From positions 62,001 to 126,000 of the forward strand of contig CAWJNF010000001.1 in assembly GCA_963844235.1 (NCBI GenBank): a stretch of DNA of 64,000 nucleotides, read 5' to 3'. Both the position numbers and the translations under genes were made by a program. This DNA comes from CAWJNF01 sp963844235 (GTDB lineage: Bacteria; Actinomycetota; Thermoleophilia; Gaiellales; Gaiellaceae). The notes under the pieces are model-generated. The model was given only the letters and a program-made list of their open reading frames with translations. It had not been told where the DNA came from and ran no database searches. This document shows positions 24,362 through 32,773 of this stretch, piece by piece; the stretch's first letter is position 1; each line of letters opens with the position of its first letter.

Positions 24362-25503
24362 CGCCCCGCGAACCGCTGCAGAACCGCGTCTTTCCCGACG
24401 GCAGCATCGCCGCGGACACCGAGCGGGGGCTGTTCATGGGAAACCGCGGCGGCAGGATTCACGACCCCGTCACGCGCCGGCTCACGTCGCGCCGCTTCTC
24501 GTCGCGGGCCTGGATCTGCTGCGTGCTCGAGTTCAAAGGACGCCGCGAGACGGTGTGGGGGCCGGGGTACACGCAGCTCTTCTTCCTCGACGAGGTGACG
24601 GCCCTCGCGGCCGGCCACCGACCGTGCTTCGAGTGCCGCCGCGGCGAGGCCGTCGCATTCGCCGAGGCGGTCGCGCGGGCCGACGGCGGCGGATCGCGAC
24701 CCCGCGCCCCGGAGCTCGATCTCCGGCTTCACGCCGAGCGTCTGGACGGCCGCGCGAAGCGGCTTCACGAGAGGCCGCTCGCGGCGCTGCCCGACGGAGC
24801 GATGCTCGCTCGCGACGGCGGCTTCCTCGCCGTGCAGGGCGACAGGCTACTCCGCTGGTCACCTGGCGGCTACGTCAGCGCGGGCCGCCGGCCCCGTCGC
24901 GGCGATGTCCGGGTGCTGACGCCGCCGACCATGTTGGACGCGCTGGCGCTCGGCTACGAGCCGGCCTGGCACCCGAGCGCGGTCGCTGTTGTCGGGGTGG
25001 CCTCAGACCGACGGGCCGGATCAGATCCGCCCCCTGCAGACCGACGTGTTGGATCAGATGCCGTCCTGGAGTCGCTGCCGCATCGTTACGATCGCGCAGT
25101 GGAGGTCGGGACCCTGCACCACGTGGCCATGGCCGTCGAGGATCTCGATGTCGCCGTCGAGACGTACCGGCGGCTGTTCGGAGCCGAGATCGAGCTCCGC
25201 GGCACGCTGGAAGACCAGGGGGTCGAGGCCGTCTACCTCCAGCTCGGAGGCGGTCGGGTCGAGCTGATGGCTGCTCTTGCCGAGGACACGCCCGTCGGCC
25301 GGTTTCTCGCGAGGAGGGGCCCTGGCATGCATCACGTCGCGTTCGAGGTCGAGGACGTCGACGCCGCCGTGCGCGAGTTGGCCCGCAAGGGCGCGAATGT
25401 GATCGACCTGGCGCCCCGGCCAGGGTTGGGCGGCCACCTCGTGTCCTTCGTCCATCCGGAGTCCATTCACGGTGTCCTCGTGGAGGTTGTCGCACATGGC
25501 TGA
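24358..25503 (+). CDS. Fused frame: unknown CxxC protein plus methylmalonyl-CoA epimerase
   Basis: One open frame of 381 residues. The first about 210 residues are a protein I do not recognise by name, with FMGNRGGRIHDP, WICCVLEFKGR, and CFECRRGEAVAFAEAV (a CxxC pair). They are followed by a linker with two in-frame copies of an 11-residue unit (DRRAGSDPPPA, DRRVGSDAVLE). The last about 134 residues are a complete methylmalonyl-CoA epimerase. No stop codon separates the two parts, although each looks like an independent gene. The linker contains a relative of the GTAGGGG palindrome (25013-25035). Whether a fusion protein is made, or the epimerase starts internally at GTG 25099, is unresolved. 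Confidence 0.7.
   Translation: MTPREPLQNRVFPDGSIAADTERGLFMGNRGGRIHDPVTRRLTSRRFSSRAWICCVLEFKGRRETVWGPGYTQLFFLDEVTALAAGHRPCFECRRGEAVAFAEAVARADGGGSRPRAPELDLRLHAERLDGRAKRLHERPLAALPDGAMLARDGGFLAVQGDRLLRWSPGGYVSAGRRPRRGDVRVLTPPTMLDALALGYEPAWHPSAVAVVGVASDRRAGSDPPPADRRVGSDAVLESLPHRYDRAVEVGTLHHVAMAVEDLDVAVETYRRLFGAEIELRGTLEDQGVEAVYLQLGGGRVELMAALAEDTPVGRFLARRGPGMHHVAFEVEDVDAAVRELARKGANVIDLAPRPGLGGHLVSFVHPESIHGVLVEVVAHG
25013..25035. repeat. GTAGGGGC-family relative inside a coding linker, with 33-bp tandem duplication
   Basis: The core GGGCCGGATCAGATCC-GCCCC resembles the dispersed palindromes. It sits in the first of two diverged 33-bp units (25004-25036 and 25037-25069) that both start CAGACCGACG and share GGATCAGAT. 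33 is a multiple of three, so the frame stays open. Confidence 0.6.
25099..25503 (+). CDS. mce: Methylmalonyl-CoA epimerase (internal start of the fused frame)
   Basis: Interconverts the R and S forms of methylmalonyl-CoA between propionyl-CoA carboxylase and methylmalonyl-CoA mutase. From GTG 25099 the product is 134 residues, the normal length. It has two VOC modules with the metal-binding pattern: LHHVAMAVEDLD, then VEAVYLQLGGGRVELM, PGMHHVAFEVEDVD and a late HPESIHGVLVEVV. The same residues are the C-terminus of the 24358 frame. It overlaps the next small gene by 8 bases. Confidence 0.85.
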   Translation: MEVGTLHHVAMAVEDLDVAVETYRRLFGAEIELRGTLEDQGVEAVYLQLGGGRVELMAALAEDTPVGRFLARRGPGMHHVAFEVEDVDAAVRELARKGANVIDLAPRPGLGGHLVSFVHPESIHGVLVEVVAHG

Positions 25504-25720
25504 AGAGCGGGTTCGTATCGAGATCGGGTTCGAGGGCGGCACCATCATGGGCGCCCAGGTGCCGCTGGCCGACGCTGACGCGCTCCAACGCAAGCTCGAG
25601 GCCGGCGGGGACGGCACGGTCGCGATCGGCATCGAGGACGGCACCTGCATCGTCGTATGCTCGCGCGTCCTCTACCTGAAGCGTTACGGACGCGAGAGTC
25701 GCGTCGGCTTCGGCGGTTAG
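25496..25720 (+). CDS. Small conserved-looking protein of unknown function
   Basis: A 74-residue protein starting at ATG 25496, 8 bases inside the epimerase end. It appears to be a compact beta-rich domain (VRIEIGFEGGTIMGAQVPL, VAIGIEDGTCIVVCSRVLYLKRY). I do not recognise the family; DUF3107-like proteins of actinobacteria have a similar size and layout, but the match is not convincing. It lies 19 bases before ychF. Confidence 0.6.
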   Translation: MAEERVRIEIGFEGGTIMGAQVPLADADALQRKLEAGGDGTVAIGIEDGTCIVVCSRVLYLKRYGRESRVGFGG

Positions 25721-25739
25721 CGGGCGCGAAAGCCGCGTC

Positions 25740-26678
25740 ATGGCGCTGGAGGTCGGAATCGTCGGGCTTCCGAACTCGGGCAAGACGACACTGTTCAACG
25801 CGCTGACGAGAGCCGGTGCGGAGATCACGGCCTACGCCTCGGTGGCGGCGAAGCCGAACGTCGGCATGGCCCCGATTGCGGACGAGCGCCTTGGTCAGGT
25901 CGCCGCCGTCGTCAAGGCCCGCAAGGTGACGCCCGCCGCCGTGCGTGTGGTCGACGTGCCCGGCACGGGCGCGGCGCTGCTCGGAAACCTGCGTCAGGTA
26001 GATGCGCTGCTCGCGGTCGCCGACGGCTTCTCGCCCGACGCCGACCCGGCTGGCGACCTCGGAGAGCTCGGGCTCGAGCTGCTGGTCGCCGACCGCGATC
26101 ACGTGGAGCGGAGGCTGGAGCGGGTCGCGAAGGAGGCGAAGTCCGGCGAACCGAAGAAGAAGGCCGAGGTGCTCGAGCTGGAGCGAATCCTCGCGTATAT
26201 CGACGGCGGCCAGTCGCTGTCCTCGTGGGACGAGGCCCTGCCTGCCGAGCTCGAGCCGCTGACGACGAAGCCGCTGATCGAGATCGTGAACGGGCCCGCC
26301 GGCATGGACGCCAAGCTCGAGGCGGAGCTCGCGGAGCTCGAGCCGGCCGAGGCTGCGGAGTTCCGGGAGGGTGCCTCGGCTCTGGAGCGGGTCGTGCGAC
26401 GTCTGTTCGAGGCGCTCGGGCTGCTGTCGTTCTTTACCGCCGGGGACAAGGAAACCCGGGCCTGGACGCTGCGAGATGGACAAACGGCCTTGGACGCCGC
26501 GACCACGATCCACACGGACATCGCGCGTGGATTCATCCGTTGCGAGGTCATCCGCTGGGACGACCTCGTGCGCTGCGGCTCGGCAGCTGAAGCGTCCCGG
26601 CAGGGCCTCCAGCGGCTCGAGGGCAAGGCCTATCCGGTCGCGGACGGCGACGTCCTCAACATCAGGTTCAACGTGTGA
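25740..26678 (+). CDS. ychF: YchF/Obg-family nucleotide-binding protein
   Basis: P-loop ATPase/GTPase associated with ribosomes and stress responses. The G1 motif is GLPNSGKTT, switch II is VDVPGTG, and the helical insertion is present (about 110-195). The C-terminal TGS domain has the characteristic LLSFFTAGDKETRAWTLRDGQTA and IHTDIARGFIRCEVIRWDDL. At 312 residues it is about 50 shorter than E. coli YchF (363). The shortening lies in the helical and G-domain linkers. The position normally holding the nucleotide-specificity motif reads EIVN. A repeat cluster follows the stop. Confidence 0.88.
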   Translation: MALEVGIVGLPNSGKTTLFNALTRAGAEITAYASVAAKPNVGMAPIADERLGQVAAVVKARKVTPAAVRVVDVPGTGAALLGNLRQVDALLAVADGFSPDADPAGDLGELGLELLVADRDHVERRLERVAKEAKSGEPKKKAEVLELERILAYIDGGQSLSSWDEALPAELEPLTTKPLIEIVNGPAGMDAKLEAELAELEPAEAAEFREGASALERVVRRLFEALGLLSFFTAGDKETRAWTLRDGQTALDAATTIHTDIARGFIRCEVIRWDDLVRCGSAAEASRQGLQRLEGKAYPVADGDVLNIRFNV

Positions 26679-26686
26679 CGGCAGAA

Positions 26687-26710
26687 AGGGCCGGTCGGGG
26701 ACCGGCCCCT
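26687..26710. repeat. GTAGGGGC-family copy (GGTCGGGGACC core)
   Basis: AGGGGCC-like ends around the core CCGGTCGGGGACCGG, 9 bases past the ychF stop. First of three family members within 125 bases. Confidence 0.75.
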
Positions 26711-26731
26711 GCCGCACCCGGCCGGTGGCAT

Positions 26732-26756
26732 GTAGGGGCCGCATCTCATGCGGCCC
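26732..26756. repeat. GTAGGGGC-family copy (CATCTCATG core)
   Basis: GTAGGGGC followed by the core CGCATCTCATGCG and GGCCC; identical over 25 bases to 18894-18918. The right end lacks the CTAC. Confidence 0.85.
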
Positions 26757-26783
26757 TTCGCCCTCTGAGCCCGGGGACCGGTC

Positions 26784-26811
26784 GTAGGGGCCGGATATAT
26801 CCGGCCCCTAC
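26784..26811. repeat. GTAGGGGC-family copy, perfect 28-bp palindrome
   Basis: GTAGGGGC, core CGGATATATCCG, GCCCCTAC; same 28 bases as 51424-51451. The CTA of its right end (26808-26810) is, on the minus strand, the TAG stop codon of the molybdopterin oxidoreductase. Confidence 0.92.
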
Positions 26812-28850
26812 TGGGGCTCGATCTCGACGCGGTTGTCGTTGTAGCCCGGGTGGCCTCCGAGCACCGTGACCCGTTGCGACGTGGTGGCCTGGGAGGTCAG
26901 CCCGCCCTCGAAGCTGCGGCTCCACCAGCCCATCGGGGCGACGGCGACGCCGGGCCTCGTGTCGTCGGACACACTCGCCGTGCAGAGGAAGGCGCCGCGG
27001 TCGTTGAAGACGCGCACGACGTGGCCGTCCTCGATCGCACGAGCTGCGGCGTCGTCGGGATGCAGGGACACAAAGGGGGCGGGCTGGGCGGAGCTCTGCC
27101 GTTTCCCGTTCGCGAACGTCGAGTTGAGGAAGAGATGGGTCTTCGGAGTGACGAGACAGAGCGGGAAGCGCGCGGCGAGCTCGGCGTCAGCGACCTCGGC
27201 GGGCGGGTCGTAGTACGGCAGAGGGTCGAGGCCCTGGTCCTCGAGCTGCGCCGCGACGAGCTCGAGCTTCCCGCTCGGCGTGGCGAAGCCGCCGTTTGCG
27301 TGCGGCAGCGGCCCCTGCCCGAGGTCGACCTTGACCCAGCCCCGGCGGCGAACCTCGGCGAGGTCGATTCCCGCCTGGTCGCCGCCCGCGAACAACGACT
27401 CGAGCATCTCCTCGTCCGTTGCCGCGAACCCGGGGTCGTCGAGCCCCATCCGGGCGGCCAGCAGGCGGAAGATCTCCGTGTTCGCCTTCGCTTCGCCGCG
27501 GGGAGCGATGGCCGGCTCGTTGATCGTCACGTAGTGGTGACCCCACGACCAGTGGAGATCGAGATGCTCGAGCTGGCTGGTGGCCGGCAGGACGACGTCC
27601 GCATAGCGGACGGTGTCGGTCGGGAACTGCTCGAGCACGACGGTGAAGAGATCCTCACGGGCGAGGCCGCGCAGCACGGCTGTCTGGTCGGGCGCGATCT
27701 GGGCGGGGTTCGCGTTCCAGACCACGAGCGCAGCCACGGGCGGCTCGAGGTCGGGATCGTTGAGCGCCGAACCAAGGTGCGCCATGTTGATCTCCCGCAC
27801 TCCCGTGGGCTCCTCGCCCTGCAACGGGGACGAGTCGATCGCGCCCGCCGTCGCCGTGGGGATGAAGGAGAAGCCGCCGCCGCGGTGCCTCCAGGAGCCG
27901 GCGAGCGCCGGCAGGCATGCGAACGTCCGGTAGGCGATCGGCGCGCCCGCGTGATGCTGCCCGCCCACGCCGAGGCGAAGCAGTGAGGGCTGGATGGTCG
28001 CGAGCTCCCGCGCGAGCCGCTCGATCGTCTCGGCCGGCACGTCACAAAGAGCCGCGCAGCGCTCGACCGGATAGGCGTCGAGGCGCTCGAGCAGCTCGTC
28101 GTAGCCGAGCGTGTGGGCGCGGCACCACTCGTCGTCGGCGAGGCCCTGGTCGACCAGCGAGCGCATCATCCCGAGCGCCAGGGCACCGTCCGTCCCGGGA
28201 AGCGGGCGCACGTGCTCGTCCGCGACTCGAGCCGTCCGGCTTCTGTATGGGTCGACGACGACGAGGCGCGCCCCGTTTCGCCGTGCCTCGAGCAGGAGCC
28301 TCCAGAGATGCGGCGCGGTCGACATCGGATTCCAGCCGACGAGGAGCAGATAGCGGGCGTGTGGCCATTCCTCGGGATCGACCTCGGTCGAGAGCCCCTC
28401 GGTCGCGGCCGTGCCCGCGAGGCCGGCATTCGCGCACACGGTCCTCCCGAGACGCGTGGCGCCGACGGCGTTCATGAAGCGCGCGCTCGTCGAGTTGCAC
28501 TGGAGGACGCCCATCGTGCCGTAGTAGCTGTAGGGAAGAATCGACTCGGCCCCGTGGCGCTCGAGTGCGTCCGCGAGGCCGGCGGCGACCGCGTCGAGGG
28601 CCTCGGCCCAGCTTGCTCGGCGGAAACGTCCCTCGCCCTTGGGGCCGTCACGCAGGAGCGGGTGGAGGAGGCGATCGTCCGCGTAGACCCGCTCGAGGTA
28701 GTTCGAAACCTTGCCGCACAGGAACCCTGCCGTGACCGGGTGCTCCGGGTCGCCCACCACGTCGATCGCACGGTCGCCGTCGACGGTGACGAGCATCGCG
28801 CAGGTATCCGGGCAATCGTGTGGGCAGGCCGCGCGGACGACTCGGCTCAT
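26808..28850 (-). CDS. Molybdopterin-dependent oxidoreductase, DMSO-reductase superfamily
   Basis: A 680-residue bis-MGD enzyme. The N-terminal [4Fe-4S] motif is CPHDCPDTC followed by FLCGK. Further features are the cofactor-binding GWNPMSTAPH, VVVDPYRSRTARVAD, the DLHWSWGHHYVTINEPAIAPRGEAK segment before the MGD-binding domains, and the C-terminal LVTPKTHLFLNSTFAN. The sequence after CNSTSARFMNAVGATRLGRTVCANAG resembles the thiosulfate/polysulfide reductase and anaerobic-dehydrogenase branch. No Tat signal and no small subunits are adjacent, so a soluble single-subunit enzyme is likely; the substrate is unknown. The stop TAG comes from the palindrome at 26784. Confidence 0.87.
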   Translation of the reverse strand: MSRVVRAACPHDCPDTCAMLVTVDGDRAIDVVGDPEHPVTAGFLCGKVSNYLERVYADDRLLHPLLRDGPKGEGRFRRASWAEALDAVAAGLADALERHGAESILPYSYYGTMGVLQCNSTSARFMNAVGATRLGRTVCANAGLAGTAATEGLSTEVDPEEWPHARYLLLVGWNPMSTAPHLWRLLLEARRNGARLVVVDPYRSRTARVADEHVRPLPGTDGALALGMMRSLVDQGLADDEWCRAHTLGYDELLERLDAYPVERCAALCDVPAETIERLARELATIQPSLLRLGVGGQHHAGAPIAYRTFACLPALAGSWRHRGGGFSFIPTATAGAIDSSPLQGEEPTGVREINMAHLGSALNDPDLEPPVAALVVWNANPAQIAPDQTAVLRGLAREDLFTVVLEQFPTDTVRYADVVLPATSQLEHLDLHWSWGHHYVTINEPAIAPRGEAKANTEIFRLLAARMGLDDPGFAATDEEMLESLFAGGDQAGIDLAEVRRRGWVKVDLGQGPLPHANGGFATPSGKLELVAAQLEDQGLDPLPYYDPPAEVADAELAARFPLCLVTPKTHLFLNSTFANGKRQSSAQPAPFVSLHPDDAAARAIEDGHVVRVFNDRGAFLCTASVSDDTRPGVAVAPMGWWSRSFEGGLTSQATTSQRVTVLGGHPGYNDNRVEIEPQ

Positions 28851-28885
28851 GCCGAGACTCTAGATGGTTGATCGGGAACCGTGGC

Positions 28886-29737
28886 CTAGCGCAGCGCGGT
28901 CAGCGGATCTACGGCGGCCTCGCGAACACGCACCTCGAAGTGAAGGTGAGGCCCGGTCGAGCGGCCGCTCGAGCCGACGAGGCCGATCCGGCGGCCGCGT
29001 CCGACATACTCGCCCGTGGTGACGAGGAGCCGTGAGAGATGCCCGTACCAGGTCTCGACGCTACGTCCGTGCGAGAGGACGACCAGCCGGCCGAAGCTCC
29101 CGGCCGGCCCGGCGTAGACGACCAGGCCCGCCCGCGCTGCCCCGACTGGGACGCCGCTGGACGCGGCGAGGTCGAGGCCGGCGTGAAACCGGTCGCCTCG
29201 GGGGCCGAAGCCGTCGCTCACCGGTGCCGACACCGGCCACGAGACCGCTAGCGGCGAGTGGGGCAAGGGCCCGTTCAGCGCTCGGTAGGTTGCCCGGCCG
29301 GCGACGCCGTCGGCGCCCAGGCCGGCTCGAGCCTGGAACTGGCGCAACGACGTATCGGTGCGCGGGCCGAAGTGTCCGTCCATCGCCCCGGAGGGAAAGC
29401 CGTGCCAGGCGAGCGTGAACTGCAGGGCGGCCACGTCCCAGCCGACGGCGCCGAACGTCAACACGCGGCTGCCATACGCAGGGCGCCCGCGTCGCCCGAG
29501 AGCCTGGCGCGTCCTCGGACCGACGACACCGTCCGCTGTGAGTCCGGCACGCTGCTGGAACCGCACTACGGCGGCTGTCGTCGCCGGCCCGCGCACCCCG
29601 TCGATCGTGCCCTGGTACACGCCGCGCGCGTGGAGCGCCACTTGCAGCGCGGCCACTGGCGGGCTGCCCATGCCGAATGCCGGCGCGGCCGCTGCGAGAA
29701 AAGCGGCCAGAGCGAGGGTTAGCTGGCGGATCCGCAT
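28886..29737 (-). CDS. Secreted M23 peptidase with two peptidoglycan-binding domains
   Basis: A 283-residue cell-wall hydrolase. The signal peptide (about 1-22) ends near APAFG. Two PG_binding_1 repeats follow (about 27-80, GTIDGVRGPATTAAVVRFQQRAGLTADGVVGP; about 95-150, GAMDGHFGPRTDTSLRQFQ). The M23 domain (about 170-275) has zinc ligands in RFHAGLDLA and TGPHLHFEVR. It would cleave peptide cross-links in peptidoglycan. Starts at ATG 29735-29737, with a roughly 190-base leader that contains hairpins. The oxidoreductase follows 35 bases downstream, with no clear functional link. Confidence 0.9.
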   Translation of the reverse strand: MRIRQLTLALAAFLAAAAPAFGMGSPPVAALQVALHARGVYQGTIDGVRGPATTAAVVRFQQRAGLTADGVVGPRTRQALGRRGRPAYGSRVLTFGAVGWDVAALQFTLAWHGFPSGAMDGHFGPRTDTSLRQFQARAGLGADGVAGRATYRALNGPLPHSPLAVSWPVSAPVSDGFGPRGDRFHAGLDLAASSGVPVGAARAGLVVYAGPAGSFGRLVVLSHGRSVETWYGHLSRLLVTTGEYVGRGRRIGLVGSSGRSTGPHLHFEVRVREAAVDPLTALR

Positions 29738-29926
29738 CGTGTGATCGATTTGCCGGACGCCGCCTCGTCGCCCGGTCGCGATTTGCGACCGTCACTTTCG
29801 CAGCCCGTGCTCGGAGTCCTCCCTCGCAGTACCCGCAAGGGTGCGCGGGGGCGCCGGCCCGAAAGAACGGACCAGCCCGGCGGGCGGGGCCGCATGAGAG
29901 CGGCCCGGGCCCCTTGAGATCCGGCC
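29738..29926 (-). other. Gap upstream of the M23 gene with hairpins; no gene seen
   Basis: On the minus strand this is the 5' leader of the M23 gene. It holds a 7-bp hairpin (CGGTCGC/GCGACCG, 29773-29791) and an ACCC-GCAA-GGGT mini-hairpin near 29831-29842. The left part of the palindromic repeat is at 29886. I looked for c-di-AMP and c-di-GMP riboswitch consensus sequences and could not support either. Confidence 0.35.
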
Positions 29927-29930
29927 CTAC
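29886..29930. repeat. GTAGGGGC-family composite copy
   Basis: Read on the minus strand: GTAGGGCCGGATCTC..., then a second core GGCCGCTCTCATGCGGCC. It resembles the composite copy at 18894. The CTA at 29927-29929 is the TAG stop codon of the YhaM-like gene. Confidence 0.75.
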
Positions 29931-30769
29931 GCGTTCTGGACGGGCCGCGTGGCGGCCACGGCGTCGAGCTGGTTCGCGTGGTAGAGCACCGCCGCCTCCG
30001 CCGTCTTTGCGGCCCGCACGTCGTGGTGCACCGCGACGGCGTGGAGGAGCTCCGCGCGCACGTCGCCGGCCAGGTCAGGGGTGCGCTCCTCGATCAGCCG
30101 GAGCCCGAGATGGACGTGACCGAGCAGCTGGCCCTCGTGCGTCGGCAGGAAGAGCGGGCCGCGGTCGAGCTCGTGCACTCGCCCGACGTCGTGCAGGAGC
30201 GCAGCAGCGAGGACGAGGTCGGCGCGCAGACGCGGATGCACGCCGGCCGTCTCGCGGCAGAGGGTGGCGACGTTGACCGTGTGCTCGAGCAGGCCGCCGG
30301 CGTAGCTGTGGTGGCCGTCCGGGGTCGCCGGCAGCCGACGCAGGCGCTCCCTGAACCCGGTATCGCCGAGCAGGGCGGCGACCGCACGGCGCAGCCCGGC
30401 GTGCGAGACCTCGGCCGCGAGGAAGTCGAGGAACCCGTCGAGCTCGTCCAGATCGCGCCTGGACTCGGGCACGAGCGTTCCGGGATCGACTTCGGCCTTC
30501 TCGAGCGAGCGCACGTCGAGCTGGAGCCGGTCGCGAAAGCGCTCGACTCGCCCCAGCACACGGATCGCGTCCCCTTCTCCGAAGCGCTTGTCGAGAAGCT
30601 CGACGTCATCCCAGACGCGAGCATCGATGCGGCCGGTCGGGTCCAGGAGCTCGAGCGCCAGGTAGGACGCACCGGCGCGGGTGCGCAGACGCTGCTTCCG
30701 CGCCACGGCGAAGACGCCGTCGACGAGCCGATCCTCGGCGAGCTCGGCGATCGGCACGGCGGCCCCCAC
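29927..30769 (-). CDS. YhaM-like 3'-5' exoribonuclease (OB fold plus HD domain)
   Basis: A 280-residue protein. The N-terminal OB-fold nucleic-acid-binding domain (about 15-85) contains YLALELLDPTGRIDARVWDD. The HD phosphohydrolase domain (about 130-265) has the metal ligands HHSYAGGLLEHTVNVA, ALLHDVGRVHELD and LLHAVAVHHD. This architecture defines the YhaM family of manganese-dependent exonucleases. Starts at GTG, divergent from the DUF1015 gene with 43 bases between them. The stop TAG lies in the palindromic repeat at 29886. Confidence 0.85.
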   Translation of the reverse strand: MGAAVPIAELAEDRLVDGVFAVARKQRLRTRAGASYLALELLDPTGRIDARVWDDVELLDKRFGEGDAIRVLGRVERFRDRLQLDVRSLEKAEVDPGTLVPESRRDLDELDGFLDFLAAEVSHAGLRRAVAALLGDTGFRERLRRLPATPDGHHSYAGGLLEHTVNVATLCRETAGVHPRLRADLVLAAALLHDVGRVHELDRGPLFLPTHEGQLLGHVHLGLRLIEERTPDLAGDVRAELLHAVAVHHDVRAAKTAEAAVLYHANQLDAVAATRPVQNA

Positions 30770-30812
30770 GCGCTGGAGTCTAGGCTGTGCGGCCGATGCT
30801 AAGCTCGCCCGC

Positions 30813-31943
30813 GTGGCCCTGGTGAAGGCGTTTCGCGCCCTGCGCTACGACGTGGGGACGGCGGGGCCGCTCGACACGCTGGTCGCGCCGCCGTACGACG
30901 TCATCTCACCGGTCGAGCTCGAGCGCTACGTCTCCTCGAGCCCGTACAACGTCGTTCGGCTGATCCGGCCTCACGAGCCCGCTCTGGCAGCGGAGCGCTA
31001 TCGGGCCTGGCTCGACGAAGGCGTGCTCGTCCGGGACGAGCGTCCAGCCGTCTGGCGGCTCGAGGAGGAGTTCGTCGGCCCGGACGGGGTCCGTCGCACC
31101 CGCCGAGGCCTCGCGGCGCGTGTCCGTCTCGACCCCGGGAGCGAGGGGGCCATCCTGCCCCACGAGCGGACGTTCTCCGGGCCCATGAAGGCACGGCTGC
31201 GCCTGCTCCGAGCCGTCGATGCGAAGCTGTCGCCCATCTTCCTCCTGCACTCCGGGCCACCGCCGCAGGCACCCGATCGCGAGCCCGATGCCACCGCTTC
31301 CCTCCAGGGCGTCGACAGCCGGCTCTGGCGCGTCGAGGATCCAGTGGCGGTAGCGGCCGAGGTCGCTGCGATCCAGGGCCCGCTCGTCATCGCAGACGGC
31401 CACCACCGCTACGAGGCGGCGCTTCGCTACCACGAGGAGCGGGGTACGGAGGAGACCTCGCACGTCCTCGCGGTCATGGTCTCGTGCGACGACGACGGGC
31501 TCACGATCTTCCCGACGCACCGCCTTGTCAGCGGTGCGTTGCCAGAGCTGAACGGCGGGTTCCGGCTCACCGGCGTCGAGGGCGGCGCCCGCGAGGCGCT
31601 CGCCCGGCTCGGCGAGTTGCGGCGCGATCATCCGGCGTTCGTGCTCCTGCGCCCCGAAGGCGCGGTGCTCGCCGAGCTTCCGGCGGCCGACGAGCCGCTC
31701 GAACGGCTGGACGTCTCCGCGGTCGACCGCTTGGCGCTCGGTGATGTGACGTTCACGCCCTCCGCGAGCGAGGCGGAGGAGGCGGTGGCGAGCGGCCGGG
31801 CCAGCGGCGCGTTCCTCGTGCGGGCCCCGACCGTGGCCGAGGTGCAGGCGATCGCCAGGCTCGGGAAGATGATGCCGCAGAAGTCGACGTACTTCTTCCC
31901 CAAGCTGACGAGCGGTCTCCTGTTTTCCCCCTTCGACGAGTGA
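30813..31943 (+). CDS. DUF1015 family protein
   Basis: A 376-residue member of DUF1015, a conserved soluble family without a settled function. Conserved blocks are FRALRYD, APPYDVISPVELE, NVVRLIRP, LPHERTFSGPMKARLRLL, SPIFLLHS, IADGHHRYEAALRYHEE, MVSCDDDGLTIFPTHRLV, and the C-terminal KMMPQKSTYFFPKLTSGL. Start is GTG 30813 or GTG 30822; both are in frame with similar context. Its TGA overlaps the next GTG. Confidence 0.85.
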   Translation: MALVKAFRALRYDVGTAGPLDTLVAPPYDVISPVELERYVSSSPYNVVRLIRPHEPALAAERYRAWLDEGVLVRDERPAVWRLEEEFVGPDGVRRTRRGLAARVRLDPGSEGAILPHERTFSGPMKARLRLLRAVDAKLSPIFLLHSGPPPQAPDREPDATASLQGVDSRLWRVEDPVAVAAEVAAIQGPLVIADGHHRYEAALRYHEERGTEETSHVLAVMVSCDDDGLTIFPTHRLVSGALPELNGGFRLTGVEGGAREALARLGELRRDHPAFVLLRPEGAVLAELPAADEPLERLDVSAVDRLALGDVTFTPSASEAEEAVASGRASGAFLVRAPTVAEVQAIARLGKMMPQKSTYFFPKLTSGLLFSPFDE

Positions 31944-32773
31944 CCCGCCCTGAGGAGGTCGTGAACGCCGACTGGCTGACCATGTGTCGAGGCGCGGTCG
32001 GTGACATCCGCGCGCTGCTCGCGGAGCTGCCCACCCGCGAGGCGCGGTCCCGACCCGTCGGCACGGGAGAGGGTGGCGACGAGACGGTCGCGATCGACCT
32101 GGCCGCCGAGAACGCGATCGTCAGGCGACTCGAGGGGCTGCACCGGGAGGGTGCCGAGTTCGTGCTGGTGTCGGAGGAGCTCGGGGAGCGGCGATTCGGC
32201 ACCGACCCCATGCGTCGCGTCGTCGTCGATCCGATCGACGGGAGCGTCAACGCGAAGTCCGGCATACCGTTCTTCTCCCTCTCGATCGCGGTCGCCGAGG
32301 GGCCGCGAATGGGCGACGTCGTGTTCGGATACGTGCACGACTTCGGCTCCGGCGAGGAATGGATTGCGAAGCGCGGGGCAGGAGCGCTGCTCGACGGTTC
32401 GCCGCTCGAGACCGAGGGGCCCCGGTCGACCATCGAGCTCCTGTCGCTCGAAGGCACGAGCGCGGTCCACGTCGCCGACTACGCGGAACGTCTGCGCGGC
32501 CTCGCGGAGCGCCTGCGCATCATGGGCTCGCTTGCGCTGTCGCTGTGCCATCTCGCGGCGGGCCGCATCGACGCGGTCCTCTCCCTCAAGCCGATCCGCA
32601 GCGTCGATATCGCCGCGGCCCAGCTGCTGCTGCACGAGCGGGGATTCGCGATCTCGCTTCCGGACTTCGGCCCGTTCGGCGAGGCTCCGCTCGACGTCGC
32701 CTCCCGCTCGCGCGTCGTGGCGGCCCGGACTCCGGACCTCTGCCGGCAGCTTGCAGCGGCTCTCGAGGAGTGA
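31940..32773 (+). CDS. Inositol monophosphatase/FBPase-family phosphatase
   Basis: A 277-residue magnesium-dependent sugar phosphatase-like protein. The acidic metal site VVDPIDGSVNAKSGIPFFSLSIAV is clear, as is the upstream SEEL glutamate in LVSEELGER. The second acidic motif near the C-terminus, usually WDxAAG, reads SVDIAAAQLLL, keeping the aspartate. GSLALSLCHLAAGRIDAVL is the usual preceding helix. The substrate is unknown. The GTG start overlaps the DUF1015 stop and its own stop overlaps the GNAT start, so the three form an operon. Confidence 0.85.
   Translation: MTRPEEVVNADWLTMCRGAVGDIRALLAELPTREARSRPVGTGEGGDETVAIDLAAENAIVRRLEGLHREGAEFVLVSEELGERRFGTDPMRRVVVDPIDGSVNAKSGIPFFSLSIAVAEGPRMGDVVFGYVHDFGSGEEWIAKRGAGALLDGSPLETEGPRSTIELLSLEGTSAVHVADYAERLRGLAERLRIMGSLALSLCHLAAGRIDAVLSLKPIRSVDIAAAQLLLHERGFAISLPDFGPFGEAPLDVASRSRVVAARTPDLCRQLAAALEE

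Noticed and set aside
29738..29926. Riboswitch upstream of the M23 peptidase (c-di-AMP or c-di-GMP class)
   Set aside because: Cell-wall hydrolases in actinobacteria often carry such leaders, but the consensus blocks of either class could not be found; only short hairpins are present.
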